Shown here one piece after another: positions 1 through 11,867 of a DNA stretch of 64,000 bases (within the stretch, counting starts at the first letter, position 1; every line of letters begins with the position of its first letter). Location: positions 1 to 64,000 of the forward strand of contig JAJIRX010000704.1 in the NCBI GenBank assembly GCA_023853785.1, read 5' to 3'. Under the pieces are notes generated by a model. That model made no database searches. It was not told where the DNA came from and saw nothing but the letters and a program-made list of their open reading frames with translations. Origin of the DNA: Psilocybe azurescens (lineage: Eukaryota > Basidiomycota > Agaricomycetes > Agaricales > Agrocybaceae). A program made the position numbers and the translations under genes.

Positions 1-540
1 ATCTCAATCAAATGCGAATTTATTCCCAGATCGTGCCAAGAAGGACCCCTTTGCAATGGACGTCGACGTTATGACCACCGAGAAGCGAACAAGCCTTATG
101 AAAAGGGGGCTTGTTTCAGATGCAAACAAACAGGACATCTCGCAGTAGATTGCCCTCAGAAGAAGAAAAACAACAACCCATTCATGTCGAAGGAGTTGCC
201 GAAGAAAAAATGGACACCCAAGGACCTTCATGCCCATATCCGGGAGTTGAACATGGAGGAAAGGGAGGAACTGGCAAGTTTGGCGATGGGAAACCAGGAG
301 GAGGATAACAACACTGAGGATTTTAAAACGGAGAACCGAATCGACGTCGGTCTCTCCACGATTAGGCATCTATTCTGTATTTATGGCTACACTTGAGAAT
401 AAATCTATGCATTTACCGATTTCTTTCTCTGCCATAAAAACGGAAAGCCACAAATCGTCGAAACCTTGGGTCTAATTGACTCTGGAGCTGGTGGAAAATT
501 CATCGACCAAAACTACGCTAGAAAACTAGGACTTGAACAA
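1..540 (+). pseudogene. gag C-terminus (CCHC zinc knuckle) and protease fragment of gypsy element 1
   Basis: Around 124-162 one frame reads C-F-R-C-K-Q-T-G-H-L-A-V-D-C, a CX2CX4HX4C zinc knuckle that packages element RNA in gag proteins. It is followed by a lysine-rich, charged stretch. Near 470-540 a second frame reads LGLIDSGAGGKF, the DSGA active-site motif of retroviral-type aspartic proteases, which cut the Gag-Pol polyprotein. The two segments are in different frames with stops between them, so this is a decayed coding region. The start of gag is outside the window. Confidence 0.8.
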
Positions 541-1113
541 AAAACCTGAAGAGGAGCCTCACGGTGTACAACGTAGATGGAACTCTCAACAAGAAAGGAA
601 CAATCTCTACTTTGTAGAACTCAATCTCACTATCGGGAACAGAACGAACAAGGAAATTCTATTTGTCTCTGGATTAGGACGACAAAAAATATTCTAGGAC
701 TACCTTGGCTTCAGAAACGAAACCCCGACATTGATTGGGAAACTGGAAAAGTTAAATGGAGAGTTTCCAAATCTATCCGCACCACTACTGTGGAAGAAGA
801 ACTGGAAGAAACTGAACCGATCATGGACACCACGGACGTCCCACTCGAAGACTTCAACACTTTGGTAATAGATTTTATCGAAGCCAAAGACTCCAAAGAA
901 TTGGACCAGGCATGGATCAACGCGAAAACTACGGCTTCACAAACTCTGGCAATGGAACACGAAAATAGGACACCAGCTAAGCCTCTGGAAGAACTTATTC
1001 CCCGGACCTCCACGACTATCTCGGACTTTTTGACAAAAAGCAGCAGATCGATTTCCCATCTCAAGACCCTGGGACCACAAAATCGAACTGAAACCTGAAT
1101 TCAAACCGAAACC

Positions 1114-2345
1114 ATGCAAGGTCTACAGCCTCACCCGGAAGAACAAATCGAACAGGACAAATTTCTTAAAGAAATGCTAGACAAAGGATATATCGTCAGA
1201 TCAGAATCAGACATTGCTTCGCCCTTTTTCTTCGTAGCCAAGAAGGATGGAAAACTGCGACCTTGTCAAGACTATCGATATCTAAATGAATGGACAGTAA
1301 AGAATGCCTACCCTTTGCAACGGATCCCTGATCTACTGGACAAACTCAAAGGAGCGAAATTCTTTACCAAACTGGACATCAGACAAGGATACAACAATGT
1401 TCGCATTCGAAAGGAAGATCAACGGAAAGCTGCCTTCAAAACAAATCGAGGTCTCTTTGAACCCACAGTTATGTTCTTCGGATTATGCAATTCCCCAGCC
1501 ACTTTTCAATCCATGATGGATTCGCTGTTTGAAGGCGAAATATCTGGAGGATTCGTGATTATCTACATGGACGACATCTTAATCTTTGCTGAAAATCAAG
1601 AAGATTTGGCAAGATACGGCGGATTTGTCCTGCAAAGGCTAAAGGATAACGACCTATACCTCAAACCGGAAAAATGCGTCTTCAGACAACGAAAAGTCGA
1701 ATATCTGGGAATGATAATCGAAGAAGGAAGAATCTCCATGGACCAATCAAAACTTAAAGGAATCCGAGACTGGCCCGCACCCACCACAGTAAAGCAAGTC
1801 AGGGGATTCCTGGGATTTGGAAATTTCTACCGAAAATTCATCAGGAAGTTCTCTATGGTGGCACAACCCCTGAACGATCTCCTAAAGAAGGACAAGAAAT
1901 TCGAATGGACGGACGCAGCTCAACGAGCGTTTGACGAACTAAAACGACGATTCACAGAAGAACCGGTTCTCTCTATGCCAGACCCGAGCAAACCATTTCA
2001 AATCAAATGCGACGGCCTCTAAATATGCATCTGGAGCCGTTCTGACTCAACTCGATGGTAACGGTGAAAGACACCCATGTGCATTCATTTCAAAAACCTT
2101 TTCTGCGACAGAAAGGAACTATGAAATCTACGATCGAGAACTCCTGGCAATTGTACGAGCATTACAGGAATGGAGACACTACATTCAAGGATCTGAACAT
2201 ACGACGATCATCCATTCTGACCACAAGAACCTGACCTACTTCAGAAGCCCAAGAAACCTGAACAGACGGCAAGCTCGATGGTCATTATACCTATCCGAAT
2301 TCGATCTGAAACTAATCCATATGCCCGGGAACAAAAATGATTCAA
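1114..2345 (+). pseudogene. reverse transcriptase and RNase H region of gypsy element 1
   Basis: The open stretch 1114-2022 carries the fingers and palm of a gypsy reverse transcriptase: [20 protein letters not shown], then [13 protein letters not shown] (first catalytic Asp), [11 protein letters not shown], and the catalytic box YMDD at about 1564-1575. The thumb motif [15 protein letters not shown] follows. After a frame change near 2015 the RNase H part continues to about 2345 with [17 protein letters not shown] and [10 protein letters not shown], which hold acidic active-site residues, and ends in the usual DALSRRPD boundary. The element would copy its RNA to DNA with this enzyme. The frameshift splits the enzyme, so it is called a pseudogene although the catalytic residues remain. 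Confidence 0.88.
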
Positions 2346-3957
2346 TCTGATGCTTTATCGAGAAGGCCAGATTTTATACCAGACAAAGACCATGATAATG
2401 AAGATGTGACTCTACTACCGGAAGAACTTTTCGTCAATCTAATTGACACCGAACTACAACAAAAAATCATTGATTCAGAAGAATTCGACACAGATATTGC
2501 AGAAGTCTTGAAGGCTCTATTGCAAAAGGACCATCAAACTTACGAACCCGACCTTGACGACTGGAAAACGGAGGAATTCAATGGGAAAAATGTTATCTTT
2601 TATAAAGATAAAACATATATACCGAAGAACCAAAATCTACGCCAACAAATTGTAAAATCTTTTCATGATCTACCATCGGCAGGACACCCGGAGAACTAGA
2701 AACTTACAATGCAGTAAAGGCACATTACTGGTGGCCTGGGCTACGATCCTTCATAAAACAATACGTCAAAGGCTGCGGAATCTGTCAACAATTCAAGATT
2801 AACAGAAATCCCTCTCACCCATCTTTCATGCCAATTGCCGGACCAACTTCTACACGACCATTTGCAAACTGTTCAATGGACTTTCTAACCGACTTACCAC
2901 CAGTTAAAAAACAGCGCAGGACAGATTGTGGATGCACTCATGGTCGTGGTAGACCATGGGCTTTCTAAGGGGTGATTTTAATACCTTGCCGGAAGAAAGG
3001 GAAACCAGGAGAGGCACTTGACGCGGAAGGAGCAGCTCAACTCTTACTTGACAATCTTTTCAAACGATTCGGACTCCCAGACAGCATTATCTCAGACCGA
3101 GACCCCTATTCACCGCAAAGGTCTTCCAAGAACTCATGAAACTCTTAGGGATCAAGTCCAAATTAACAACGGCTTATCATCCAATAGGAGACGGAACCAC
3201 CGAGCGATTCAACCAAGAAATAGAAGCCTACCTATCCATCTATTGTTCTTCACACCCAACTGATTGGAACAAGTCAGTTGGAACATTAGAATTCACTCAC
3301 AACAACAGAAAACACTCTGAAAGGGTCAAAACCCCGTTCGAACTCACCTAGGTTCATCTCCGCTGGCCATTCCACTCGCATTTGAGAACACCAAAGCCCC
3401 ATCTGTGGAAGAAAAAGTCAAACATCTCCTGAGAGATCGAGAAGAAGCGTTAGCTGCCCATGAACTTGCAAGACAAAGGATAGCCGAGCGACGAAAATCG
3501 ACCTTCAAACCGTTCGAGAAAGGAACGAAAGTTTGGCTAGACTCCCGCAACATCTCCACGAGGTACCATTCAAAGATGAAACCAAAGCGAGAAGGCCCGT
3601 TCACAATCACAGAAGTCTTGGGACCTCTCACTTACAGACTCAAAATACCCAAGATATGGAAGATCCATGACGTCTTCCACGCCACTCTACTCATGCCATA
3701 TAACGAGACAGAAACATATGGACCCGAATTTCCCTAGACCACCACCCGAAATCAAAAATAAAGAAGAACACTGGGAAGTCGAAACCATTCTGAATCACAG
3801 AAAGACAGGACGAAAACCCAAGAAAGGAAAGCAAAAATATCAATACCTTATCAAATGGACGGGATTCCCTATCTCCGAAGCAACGTGGGAAAAAGATGAC
3901 GCGTTCGACGGCGACAACGAGACTCTTAAAGAATACCACCAATTACACAAACTCTGA
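2337..3957 (+). pseudogene. integrase with C-terminal chromodomain, gypsy element 1
   Basis: Pieces in alternating frames assemble to a gypsy integrase. An H2C2 zinc-binding region lies near 2670-2800 (HYWWPG and CGICQQFK are visible). The catalytic core follows with SISDRD-type and TAYHPIGDGTTERFNQE motifs near 3080-3230, the last holding the catalytic Glu. A GPFTITEV and HDVFHATLL region lies near 3595-3690. The end, 3760-3955, reads HWEVETILNHRKTGRK, YQYLIKWTGFP and ATWEKDDAF, a chromodomain with the usual aromatic residues, which in such elements directs integration to marked chromatin. Stops at about 2697, 3351 and 3735 and several frame changes make it non-functional. Confidence 0.87.
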
Positions 3958-4577
3958 TCACCGCTACCACCCTGATGCCTCGCCTTCTCCGACGTATTGC
4001 CTCTTCTTTCACTCGAAACTCGAAACAAACCAACTCGAAACCCCTATCTTTGCTACCCCTCTGGCTGATCAGACTGTGGAAGAGCTTGATACACTGCAAA
4101 GAGAAATTCTCACCGCATACAACGGGAAACAATTGATCGGAAGGAGACAGCAAAACAGAACTACCGCCCAGCTGCTGCTAAAGCTGCCCATCACCAAGCC
4201 AGATCTCTACGCCTCAAACTAAATCTGGTCGAGCGAGAGCTCCATCAACGCCTTCCACTGATCACCAAAGTAGTTAAAAAGGCCAAGTCGTTCTACCTCT
4301 AAACCATACCTCCAATTACCAGAACAATGCAACATGTCTTTCATCAATACTCCCGCTGCTTCTTCCTCTTCTACTCCCGCCAACCCACGTCTGCAAGGCA
4401 AACAACCTGCCATACCCGTTACGCTCAAACACTGTCAACTCCTGAAGCCCTGGACCTCTTCACCGACTGACGCCCGGAATCGCCAACACCACAGGCAAAC
4501 CATACAGAGACTATTGAGCCCACTGAAGTAATGGACTTCACTCCTTCTGAGGCATAAGGAGTGTAGTATGGGGGTAA
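3958..4577 (+). other. 3' untranslated or extra region of gypsy element 1
   Basis: About 620 bp between the chromodomain stop and the 3' LTR. Short reading frames (3896-4222 and 4334-4531) overlap without recognisable motifs. The sequence is rich in CCN/CAN codons and may once have coded for a low-complexity tail, but nothing here supports a protein. The last 20 bases before the LTR are G-rich. Confidence 0.5.
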
Positions 4578-5079
4578 TGTTATGACAAGTCTTTTTCTTT
4601 TTCTTTTCTCTTTTCTTTTCTTTTCTTTTCCTTTTCTTTGTCATCTTTCACATCATTGATACATCATCGTACGCTCTGATGAACTTTACTTTCACTTCCA
4701 TCTTTTATGATACATCTTTTGATGAACGTTTGATCTGTTTCTCTTATTCTTATATACATCTGCTGATGAACATTCAAACTCGTTTCAACTTGATCTGTTT
4801 CTTCTATTCTTATATACATCTGCTGATGAACATTCAAACTTGTTTCAACTTGATCTGTTTCTTCTATTCTTATATACATCTGCTGATGAACATTCAATCT
4901 CGTTTCAACTAGCTGTACAGTTCATAGTATTTATACAAGGGAGCATCTACTGTATTCTTTAGCTAGTTCTTGAGAATCCAACCTGCTTAACCTGCTCTAC
5001 TCTGAACTTGAACTTGTTCTTGTAAACGATTGGTGGTTAGATTACGCACACTGCGTGATTCTAACTTGAGATCGTAACA
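4578..5079 (+). repeat. 3' LTR of gypsy element 1 (LTR family A), 502 bp
   Basis: It begins TGTTATGACAAGTC and ends TTGAGATCGTAACA, with TG...CA termini. A long CT-rich tract follows the first 14 bases. The same family occurs inverted at 5108-5485 and as a solo copy at 12406-12886. It contains a 60-bp tandem repeat (4731-4910), and a possible TATA-like stretch near 4925-4935. The LTR acts as promoter and terminator for the element. Confidence 0.9.
4731..4910 (+). repeat. 60-bp tandem repeat inside LTR family A, about 3 copies
   Basis: Three nearly identical 60-base units follow each other, each with a CTGTTTCTTCTATTCTTATA core and GCTGATGAACATTC. The other LTR copies of the same family hold about two units (in 12406-12886) and one unit (in 5108-5485), so the unit number varies between copies. 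Confidence 0.85.
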
Positions 5080-5107
5080 GTATGGTAGAGTGAGAAGCTA
5101 GTTCTTT

Positions 5108-5485
5108 TATTACGATCTCAAGTTAGAATCACGCAGTGTGCGTAATCTAACCACCAATCGTTTACAAGAACAAGTTCAAGTTCAGAGTAGAGCAGGTTAA
5201 GCAGGTTGGATTCTCAAGAACTAGCTAAAGAATACAGTAGATGCTCCCTTGTATAAATACTATGAACTGTACAGCTAGTTGAAACGAGATCGAATGTTCA
5301 TCAGCAGATGTATATAAGAATAAGAGAAACAGATCAAACGCTCATCAAAAGATGTATCATAAAAGATGGAAGTGAAAGTAAAGTTCATCAGAGCGTACGA
5401 TGATGTATCAATGATGTGAAAGATGACAAAGAAAAGAAAAGAAAGAAAAGAGAAAAGAAAAAAAAAAAAAAGACTTGTCGTAACA
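5108..5485 (-). repeat. inverted copy of LTR family A, 378 bp
   Basis: The sequence is the reverse complement of the LTR at 4578-5079, from TACGATCTCAAG at the left to AGACTTGTCGTAACA at the right. It is shorter mainly because it has one 60-bp unit instead of three. The flanks (left TCTTT, right ATCCG) do not form a target duplication, so it is not a clean solo-LTR insertion. It breaks the DIRS-like reverse transcriptase to its right, right after the codons for FVYPLG. Only 28 bp separate it from the plus-strand LTR, so together they form a large imperfect palindrome. Confidence 0.88.
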
Positions 5486-7109
5486 ATCCGAGTGGGTAGA
5501 CGAACGAAATGTAGCATAAAGATCCATGAATTTTTTCGACATCTTTGAGAAGGCATTGGTGACCGCTGAAATTTGTAATGAAGGATTGAACATGGGATAA
5601 GAATTTTGTCCGTTTGTGCTCGGGAAGAGAGACTGTGCGATTGGAGAGGTCCCAGAGAAGACCAATGAATGTGGTCAAGGAAGAAAAGAAACGATTGCCT
5701 TTCGAGGGGATGCCAAGGGGTGCAGAGGCTATTGATATGAGCCATCATAGCCTCCCAGTCATAATCATAACGAAAATCGCCGTCAACGAAAGGGCCGTCT
5801 GGACAAGGGATACGGAAAATATTGAAGTCGTCCTCGTATTTCAAGATAGGAAAGACCCCAGAGGCGATCCAAATATCGACTAGGGCATTTGCAATCATAC
5901 CCGAGTTGCTGCTGGCGCATGCGGCACCGAAAGGATGTGTATGATCAATGTAGAAGTCGTCGGCACCGACTCCTTGAACCACGAGCCAAGGCTTGTGGTC
6001 AGGTAAGACTGGACAGGTTCGATGAAATTTCTCGATGTCAAGAGTGCAGGCTTGCGTGCCAGGAGGAGCAGCAGCGACCTGACAAGAAGTATGAGCAAAG
6101 AAATGCAGCATGCATAGACAATACCCATGAAATGAAAGTAAGAGAGAAATGCAATGCCAAAGACATGAGGGGGCGAGAGCCCAACATTGTGAACAGGCAG
6201 GACGAGGCCCATGGGGACGATGCCCACAATGAAATCATGATATGAGGGTGGCGGAAGTGCCCATTGGAAGCCATTGCGTGGAAACGCAATCCGCCGGCCA
6301 AGGCAGACATGCACAGGAGCACGCTAGGTGAGGAAAGATGGGCCAGAAAAAGGTACTCACAATGTCTGCGACTCTAGAGGCACAGTCAAAGCGAGTAGGA
6401 AAGTCGGTCTTGTGGATAGACGAGTTGACGGAAGGCGCCTCCTTCGTCTCTTCGATAAGTTGCGGCATATGCGTACTTTGTCGGGTACACCGGGGCCTTG
6501 TGGTTGAACGGCAATGATGAGCGGCGAGGACTGAAAAGGACCTCGTAAGATGCGCTCGACTGTCTCTCTCGAGTACGGGCCAGACATGCGACACGCCGTC
6601 ACCTCGTCATGCAGGTACTGAGCGACCTCGTCCGGATAATCACGACATGATGGATGATTCTTCATGATATGGGTAGATTTGAGAGTGGGCATGGGACCAA
6701 GGGGAAAACCATGATCAAGATTGTGAACCAGGGAAGGGTAAGCAGAAGTGAGATTGAATTTTGAGAGAAGGGTGTGAAAAGCTGAAGAAGAATATGGGGT
6801 AATGACTCTGGAGAAGACTTCGGGAAGAACATGAATAAAAGGTGAGAAGGAAGGGCGCAGAGCGATTACAGAGGTAAAATCAGGATAGAAAAGAAGGGGA
6901 GGTCTGGCAATTGACAAGAAGTCATCAGTGCCTTGGACGACATGTGTAGGAGAAAGCGTGGTGAGATTTCGAGCCACAGAAGGAACAAATGTGGACGCGG
7001 GTGGCGCCATGCGCACATGATGAGTTAGCCCCACGGAGGTTGAATCTGATGCAGATTTCTTTGTTGTCGTGGGAGACGAGGCGCCCATCAACAAGCCGAG
7101 CCCAAGCAT
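5486..7109 (-). pseudogene. reverse transcriptase fragment of the DIRS-like element, with an apparent intron
   Basis: Reading right to left, the protein shows a variable N-terminal part, then NHPSCRDYPDEVAQYLHDEV, GPYSRETVERILRGPF and PLIIAVQPQGPGVPDKVRIC (fingers), and the palm with DIEKFHRT (first Asp), HPFGAACASSNSGMI and KYEDDFNIF (catalytic DD). The fingers and palm are joined only if 6079-6360 is removed. That segment has GTGAGT at its minus-strand left edge and CAG at its right edge and joins ADI to VAAAPPG in frame. The frame is also broken near 6460. The C-terminal end is cut by the inverted LTR at 5485. It would act as the polymerase of the element, but it is non-functional here. 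Confidence 0.65.
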
Positions 7110-7209
7110 TTTTCCCGTCGGGAAACTTAGCTGGACTTTTTCTTTGGGATGGGTGGATAGCCCGTGTCTGGTCTCAGCACATAAGAGGCAGGTAGGAGGG
7201 ACCGAGCTC

Positions 7210-8443
7210 CTACTGCCGTTGGGAAAAAAAGAGGATTAGGGGAATGGTGAGGAAAGGAACTCCCAGAAGATCCACCAGGGCGACGAGAGATACCCGAGAA
7301 AGCAGAACCACTGGCTTTACTGATGCGCGCAAGATAATGGACTCCTCCATTTGGGAAAGTTTGTTATAGACCAGTGCAGAATCCGCCTGTGCGGCAGTTC
7401 GTTGCTTGTGTTCAGCAACAGAATGGTTAAAGGCGGCCTTGTAATCAGAGACCAGATATCGTTGGTGGTATGTACGTGTGTCGCGTCGAAGCTTCAATTC
7501 GGCATGCATCCAGGGCGAGGTATAACTCGGCCGCCTCAGGGCGCGAGTCGAAGAAAACGAAAATGGGGCGCGCCAAATTTCGGCCCATTCTTGGTCCGCT
7601 GAACGCTGAAGTTGGAACTTATAAAATTGATCTGCAGCCTGCAGATAGGAACCGAAATCCATTGAGAGCTCAGAGCCAAGTTTGACCGAGAGCTTCTCAA
7701 TATCAAGAATATAAATAGATTTTCCATCACCTGAACAAGAGTTAGCCTTCCTGGTTGGAAGACTAGCTAGTTCGTCAATGACGTAATGCAAGTTCTTCTG
7801 AGTAAAAAAGGGAAGAGGCAAGCCAACCAAGTTTTTGGTATCAAAAGAATTTGGGGAAAGGAGAAAGAAAGCGGGGGCCAAAGGGTCCTGGGCAGACAGT
7901 AGAGAGCCTTGCATGCAACGACGCTTGGCAATCTTGTCTTCGGCAGCAGACAGAGGGTCCTTGAGAGCCTCGTCATGCTTCCTTTGTTTTCTTTGGCTTG
8001 AGCATCCTCCGCAGCAAGCCAGGTAATAATATAATTGGGCATGTAATCCATCAGCTTTTGGACAATGGCCGGAACCCTCAATTGACCTTCGTCTTCCTCC
8101 GTAAGAGAAATAACCGAAGCTTGAGGGGAGCCGGGGTCAGGGTGAGCGACAGGGTTGAGCTCATGATCAGCCGATTTGTCAGCTCGAACCAAGTTCTCGG
8201 CCTCAATCTTTTTTGTTGGCAGCGAGCTTCAAAGGAAGAGCAAGTTTCTGGAGAACATCACAAGCATGTTCGGAAACGTGAGTACGACGAGCGTACACGT
8301 ACAGGAACGTCAGGGACAGGGATATCACCCTCGGTCCCAATTCGGGGGAGCATTCCCGGTGGGGAAGAAGGGGGATCAGGTTGATGCTGAGGAGGAGGGT
8401 GCGTACCAATGGGTGGGGCGACATTGCCAGTATTTTGGGACAT
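7210..8443 (-). pseudogene. gag-like ORF of the DIRS-like element, frameshifted
   Basis: The likely start is the ATG at 8443 (MSQNTGNVAPPIG), with a proline-rich N-terminus. The frame then passes through 8192-7980 (LTEEDEGQLRVPAIVQKLMD, with an acidic/lysine stretch) and continues in another frame from 7914 with DPLAPAFFLLSPNSFDTKNL and the aromatic-rich YLQAADQFYKFQLQRS. This arrangement matches the upstream ORF of agaric DIRS-like elements as I remember them. No zinc knuckle is visible. At least one break (near 7985) would be mended by a single extra base in an A-run. Confidence 0.5.
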
Positions 8444-8829
8444 GTTTTGTAGCATGTGAAAAGCGGGATTAAGGAGATAAGGAGAAGTGAATAAAGGGAT
8501 GATGAAAGAAAGGTTCAAAAGGATGTCAATGCAACAAAAAAATGGAGAGAGATTCGAGTGAACGACTTTGAAAAGACAGATACAATCTCACTATGAGAGT
8601 CTGAGGGACCGAGAGTGAAAGGAATAAACTTCGAGGTCTACAGCTTAAGTATTATGAATATATTATTCTGTGATTCTAAAGAAGCGTGATTGATGAGAGC
8701 CTGACAAGGCAGATCATTAAACAGTCCAATGACGGGCAATGAAGATCATGAAAGATCCCGAAAAGGAATCCCATTTTCTCACTGATATCTTATCTGTAGA
8801 TGAGCTGGCTACGCTCTCATCGTGGACTG

Positions 8830-10640
8830 TGCTTAAATAATGAACCCTCAATGTGTTCATTAGCCATATCCAGCTGTATTGAAGCTGGTTTGGGTGGCTC
8901 TGAAAAAAACAAATATGCACACTCTTGCATGTACAGTGCACCATGAGCAAGTAGATCAATAAATCTGTGTCAAAGACTATTTGAATAGCACATTTCTGTC
9001 TGCAGATATTGTGGTTGGTTGACACCTTTGTAATGGAGACTATGTATTGGATAAAAAGAGTTAAAAGGCTGAAATAAATACCACTAAATAAATATCAAAA
9101 CAGGGGGATTGTGGACAGTGGAAAAGTTAGTATGAAATGAAATTATGGTTGGAACTATTTAAATAACGGTGCAGATAGAAAGATAGCACTGGGACACAAT
9201 TTTACAATTGAAAAGGTCAGGAGACAGTTATTTTAAATTTTAACTGTGAAAAGTGTAAGCTATAAATCTTAAAATGATACAGTGCTGCAGGTGCTGTGCA
9301 TAGTAGGACATTCCAGTTCTCTATGCAAAAAGAATGTTACTACAAGTAATCTACACAATAATTGTTCAAGATCAGGCTGGAGATATATTATGGAAATGTA
9401 TAGTATCATAGACATGGTGGTGAAAGTGGCATGCATTTGTAGAGACATGCCCAAATTTTTTATTAGACATAGAAAGGGTGGAGTGATGAAGTATTGATAT
9501 TATATTTGGTATAGAGGTGTCAAGCACCAACTTAGCAAATCCCAGGTGCACAGTGCTATTTAGCTTTATGACTGACATGTAGCAGCAGAAGGATTTGTGG
9601 ATGTGTGGGTGCTATTTAAATAAAGATTTGGATAGAAAGATAGCACTGAGATATGATTTTGTAATTGAAAATGGGTGGTATACAGTGCTGTATAAATGAT
9701 AAAATTAATTTTTGAGAATAAAGCTGGAGTATGCTTTGCCCATGTAGTGGGTAAAATTAAAGAGAGTGTTAACTGTTGGGAGTGATAATTGACATTTGAA
9801 TTTTAATATCCTATAGGATATAGACTGATGTGATTAATTAATTTGCAGAACCAAAGCAGTGAGGGCTGGGAACAGCTATTTGATTTTAAAGAAAAAGAGT
9901 GTAAGTTATAAAATTTAAAATGGCACAGTGCCACAGGTGCTGTGCATATCAAGGTATTGGTGGATAATGAAAGGGCAGTCAAGTATATAAGTAATAAAGG
10001 CAATGATTGGTAAACAATTGGGAGTGGTGATGGGCAGGGATGTAGATTGACTGAGTACAGGGGTGAAGTTGTGGTGGGTTAGTTAGAGTGGGTGTGATAT
10101 GGTTTTAAATTTTGGTTGAAGATTTGTGAGATTGTTAGATAGAGACAGAAATTTTGACTGTTATTGACAGTCAGTATAGAAAATGTGAGTATAGAGGTAC
10201 TACAGATGTCTATAGTGAGACAGAGTTGGCCTGAGGATGAAGCAGAAGTGGTGAGTGGAGTGCTCTCTGATATGTTATGTGAATAAGCAATATTATTTAT
10301 TTTTTGATGAGGAGACACCAAGTGGTGACAAGAAGGAGGAGAATGAGCCTTGCTTTATTCTGCCCCCAGCAAGCTGTTGACCCTGCTGTGAAGCACAAGG
10401 GGCTGAGCAAAGCAAATCCCCCAAACTCATAGTAGCAGATCATAAAGCTTGTCTATAATATAAGAGAGCACAATGACTAAGGAATTCTGAAAAAGAGAAT
10501 ACTAAATTACTTAATCATGGCCAATCATTATTAAGCAGACCACTGTGTTTTGGGGCCTGCAGGGCCTTTTGAAATAAACAATATGTGGCTGATGGCAAAC
10601 AACAAAATTGGTGCCACACAGCCTAAAAATATTCTGCCTA
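8830..10640. repeat. copy 1 of a diverged, non-coding direct duplication of about 1.8 kb
   Basis: AT-rich DNA without credible genes. Several landmarks recur in the same order about 1.7-1.87 kb downstream. They are CCCTCAATGTGT...TTAGCC (8846 and 10651), GGAACT(A/G)TTTAAATAA (9150 and 10866), GATATATTATGGAAATGTATA (9382 and 11247), GGGTGGAGTGATGAA (9475 and 11339), TTTATGACTGACATGTAGCAG (9564 and 11430) and the ATAGCACTG block (9635 and 11501). The copies differ by roughly 15-25 percent by eye. Shorter internal repeats (9150 against 9608) also exist. Confidence 0.75.
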
Positions 10641-11867
10641 AATAAATGCACCCCTCAATGTGTCTATTAGCCATTTCCAGTGGTGTTGAAACATTTTTGT
10701 GTGGTTCTTGGCTTTGGTAAGCAGTTGTTGTGGTTGAGACTTTTTATAAAAATTCAAATGCAAACCACTGAATAAATTTGCAAAAATGAATGCAATTAGG
10801 ACAGCAAACAAGTTGGTATGGAATAAACTATCAGTTGATGACAATGTTTTTGAGTGGAACAGGGTGGAACTGTTTAAATAAAGATGTAGATAGGAAGATA
10901 GAACTGGGACACAATTTACAACTGGAAATAGGTGGTCTCCAGTGCTGTACAGGTGATAAAATTATTTTTTTGAGGATGAAGCTGCAGTGTGCTTTACTCA
11001 TGTATGTAGTGGGTAAAAATATAGACACAGCTAACTATTGTGCATAAGAACTAACATGTAAATTACAATGTACTATATGCTGTAGATTAATATGATTAAT
11101 TTACAACACAAATATAGTGGGGTGAGGGGACAGCTATTTTAATTGTGAAGAGTATAGGATAGTTCCAGTTTATATAAGATGCAAAGTAAGATTCTTTTTG
11201 TGAAAAATAGTATACACACAATTATTGTTGAAGAGTGAGCTGGGGATATATTGTGGAAATGTATACTAGCATAGGCATAGTGCTGAAGGTGCCATGCTTT
11301 GCTGTGACATTTTCAAATGATTTTGATTAGACTTAGGAAGGGTGGAGTGATAAAATATTTATATTATATTTAGTATAGAGGTGTGCAGCACTGACTTAGT
11401 AAGATGCAGAGGCACTGCACTGGCAAGCTTTATGACTGATATGTAGCAGTAGAGGAATTTGTGAGTGTGTGAATGCTATTTAAATAAAGATGTGGATATC
11501 AAGATAGCACTGGGATATAATTTCCTAATTGGAAATAGGCAGTCTACTGTGCTCTACAAGTGATAAAAATATTTGTTTGAGAATAAAGCTCCTGTATGGT
11601 TTATGTATGTTAAAATAAATAGACTGTTAAGTATTGTGTGTGAAAATTGACTTGTAAATTTTAATAAACTATAGGTTGTAGATTGATGTGATTATTGCAG
11701 TTTGCAAATTAGATGGCAGAGGTCACATTTTGTGACACATGAGCAATCTTTCACATCCAAAATTCTGAGCAAACTATCTCATGAACCACTGGGCCTACAA
11801 TGATAAAAATTGGTGTTCTGAGATTGTCTCAACTATTAGATGTGCACCCCACATTAAATTTATAGAT

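Larger units (their letters stand above)
1..5079 (+). mobile_element. Ty3/gypsy chromovirus-type LTR retrotransposon, decayed, 5' end outside window
   Basis: The order of domains read on the plus strand is that of a chromodomain gypsy element: gag zinc knuckle (about 112-162), aspartic protease (about 463-540), reverse transcriptase (about 1180-1800), RNase H (about 2000-2345), integrase zinc finger and core (about 2640-3350), chromodomain (about 3755-3955), a 3' region of about 600 bp and the 3' LTR (4578-5079). The 5' LTR and most of gag lie left of the window. The frame is broken many times by both gained and lost bases, for example near 2015, 2340 and 2695, so this copy is not functional. 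A G-rich tract just left of the LTR (4561-4575) is a plausible polypurine tract. The five bases after the LTR are GTATG, but their partner cannot be seen. Confidence 0.92.
5486..8443 (-). mobile_element. truncated DIRS-like (tyrosine-recombinase type) retroelement
   Basis: Two minus-strand coding blocks are visible: a gag-like block (8443 to about 7210) and a reverse transcriptase block (about 7109 to 5486). The palm sequence DIEKFHRTCPVLPDHKP ... KYEDDFNIFR and the following FIGLLWDL / KIHGSLCYISFVYPLG resemble the RT of basidiomycete DIRS/Ngaro-type elements rather than gypsy or LINE RTs. This is a judgement from memory of the family. The RNase H and tyrosine recombinase that should follow are missing because LTR family A DNA abuts the RT at 5485. 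No terminal repeats were identified. Confidence 0.62.

Noticed and set aside
4664..4912. Repetitive reading frames on both strands with a tandem peptide (MNVHQQMYIRIEETDQ-like)
   Set aside because: They are translations of the 60-bp tandem repeat of the LTR. They have no start context and no homology, and the other LTR copies lack the same frames.
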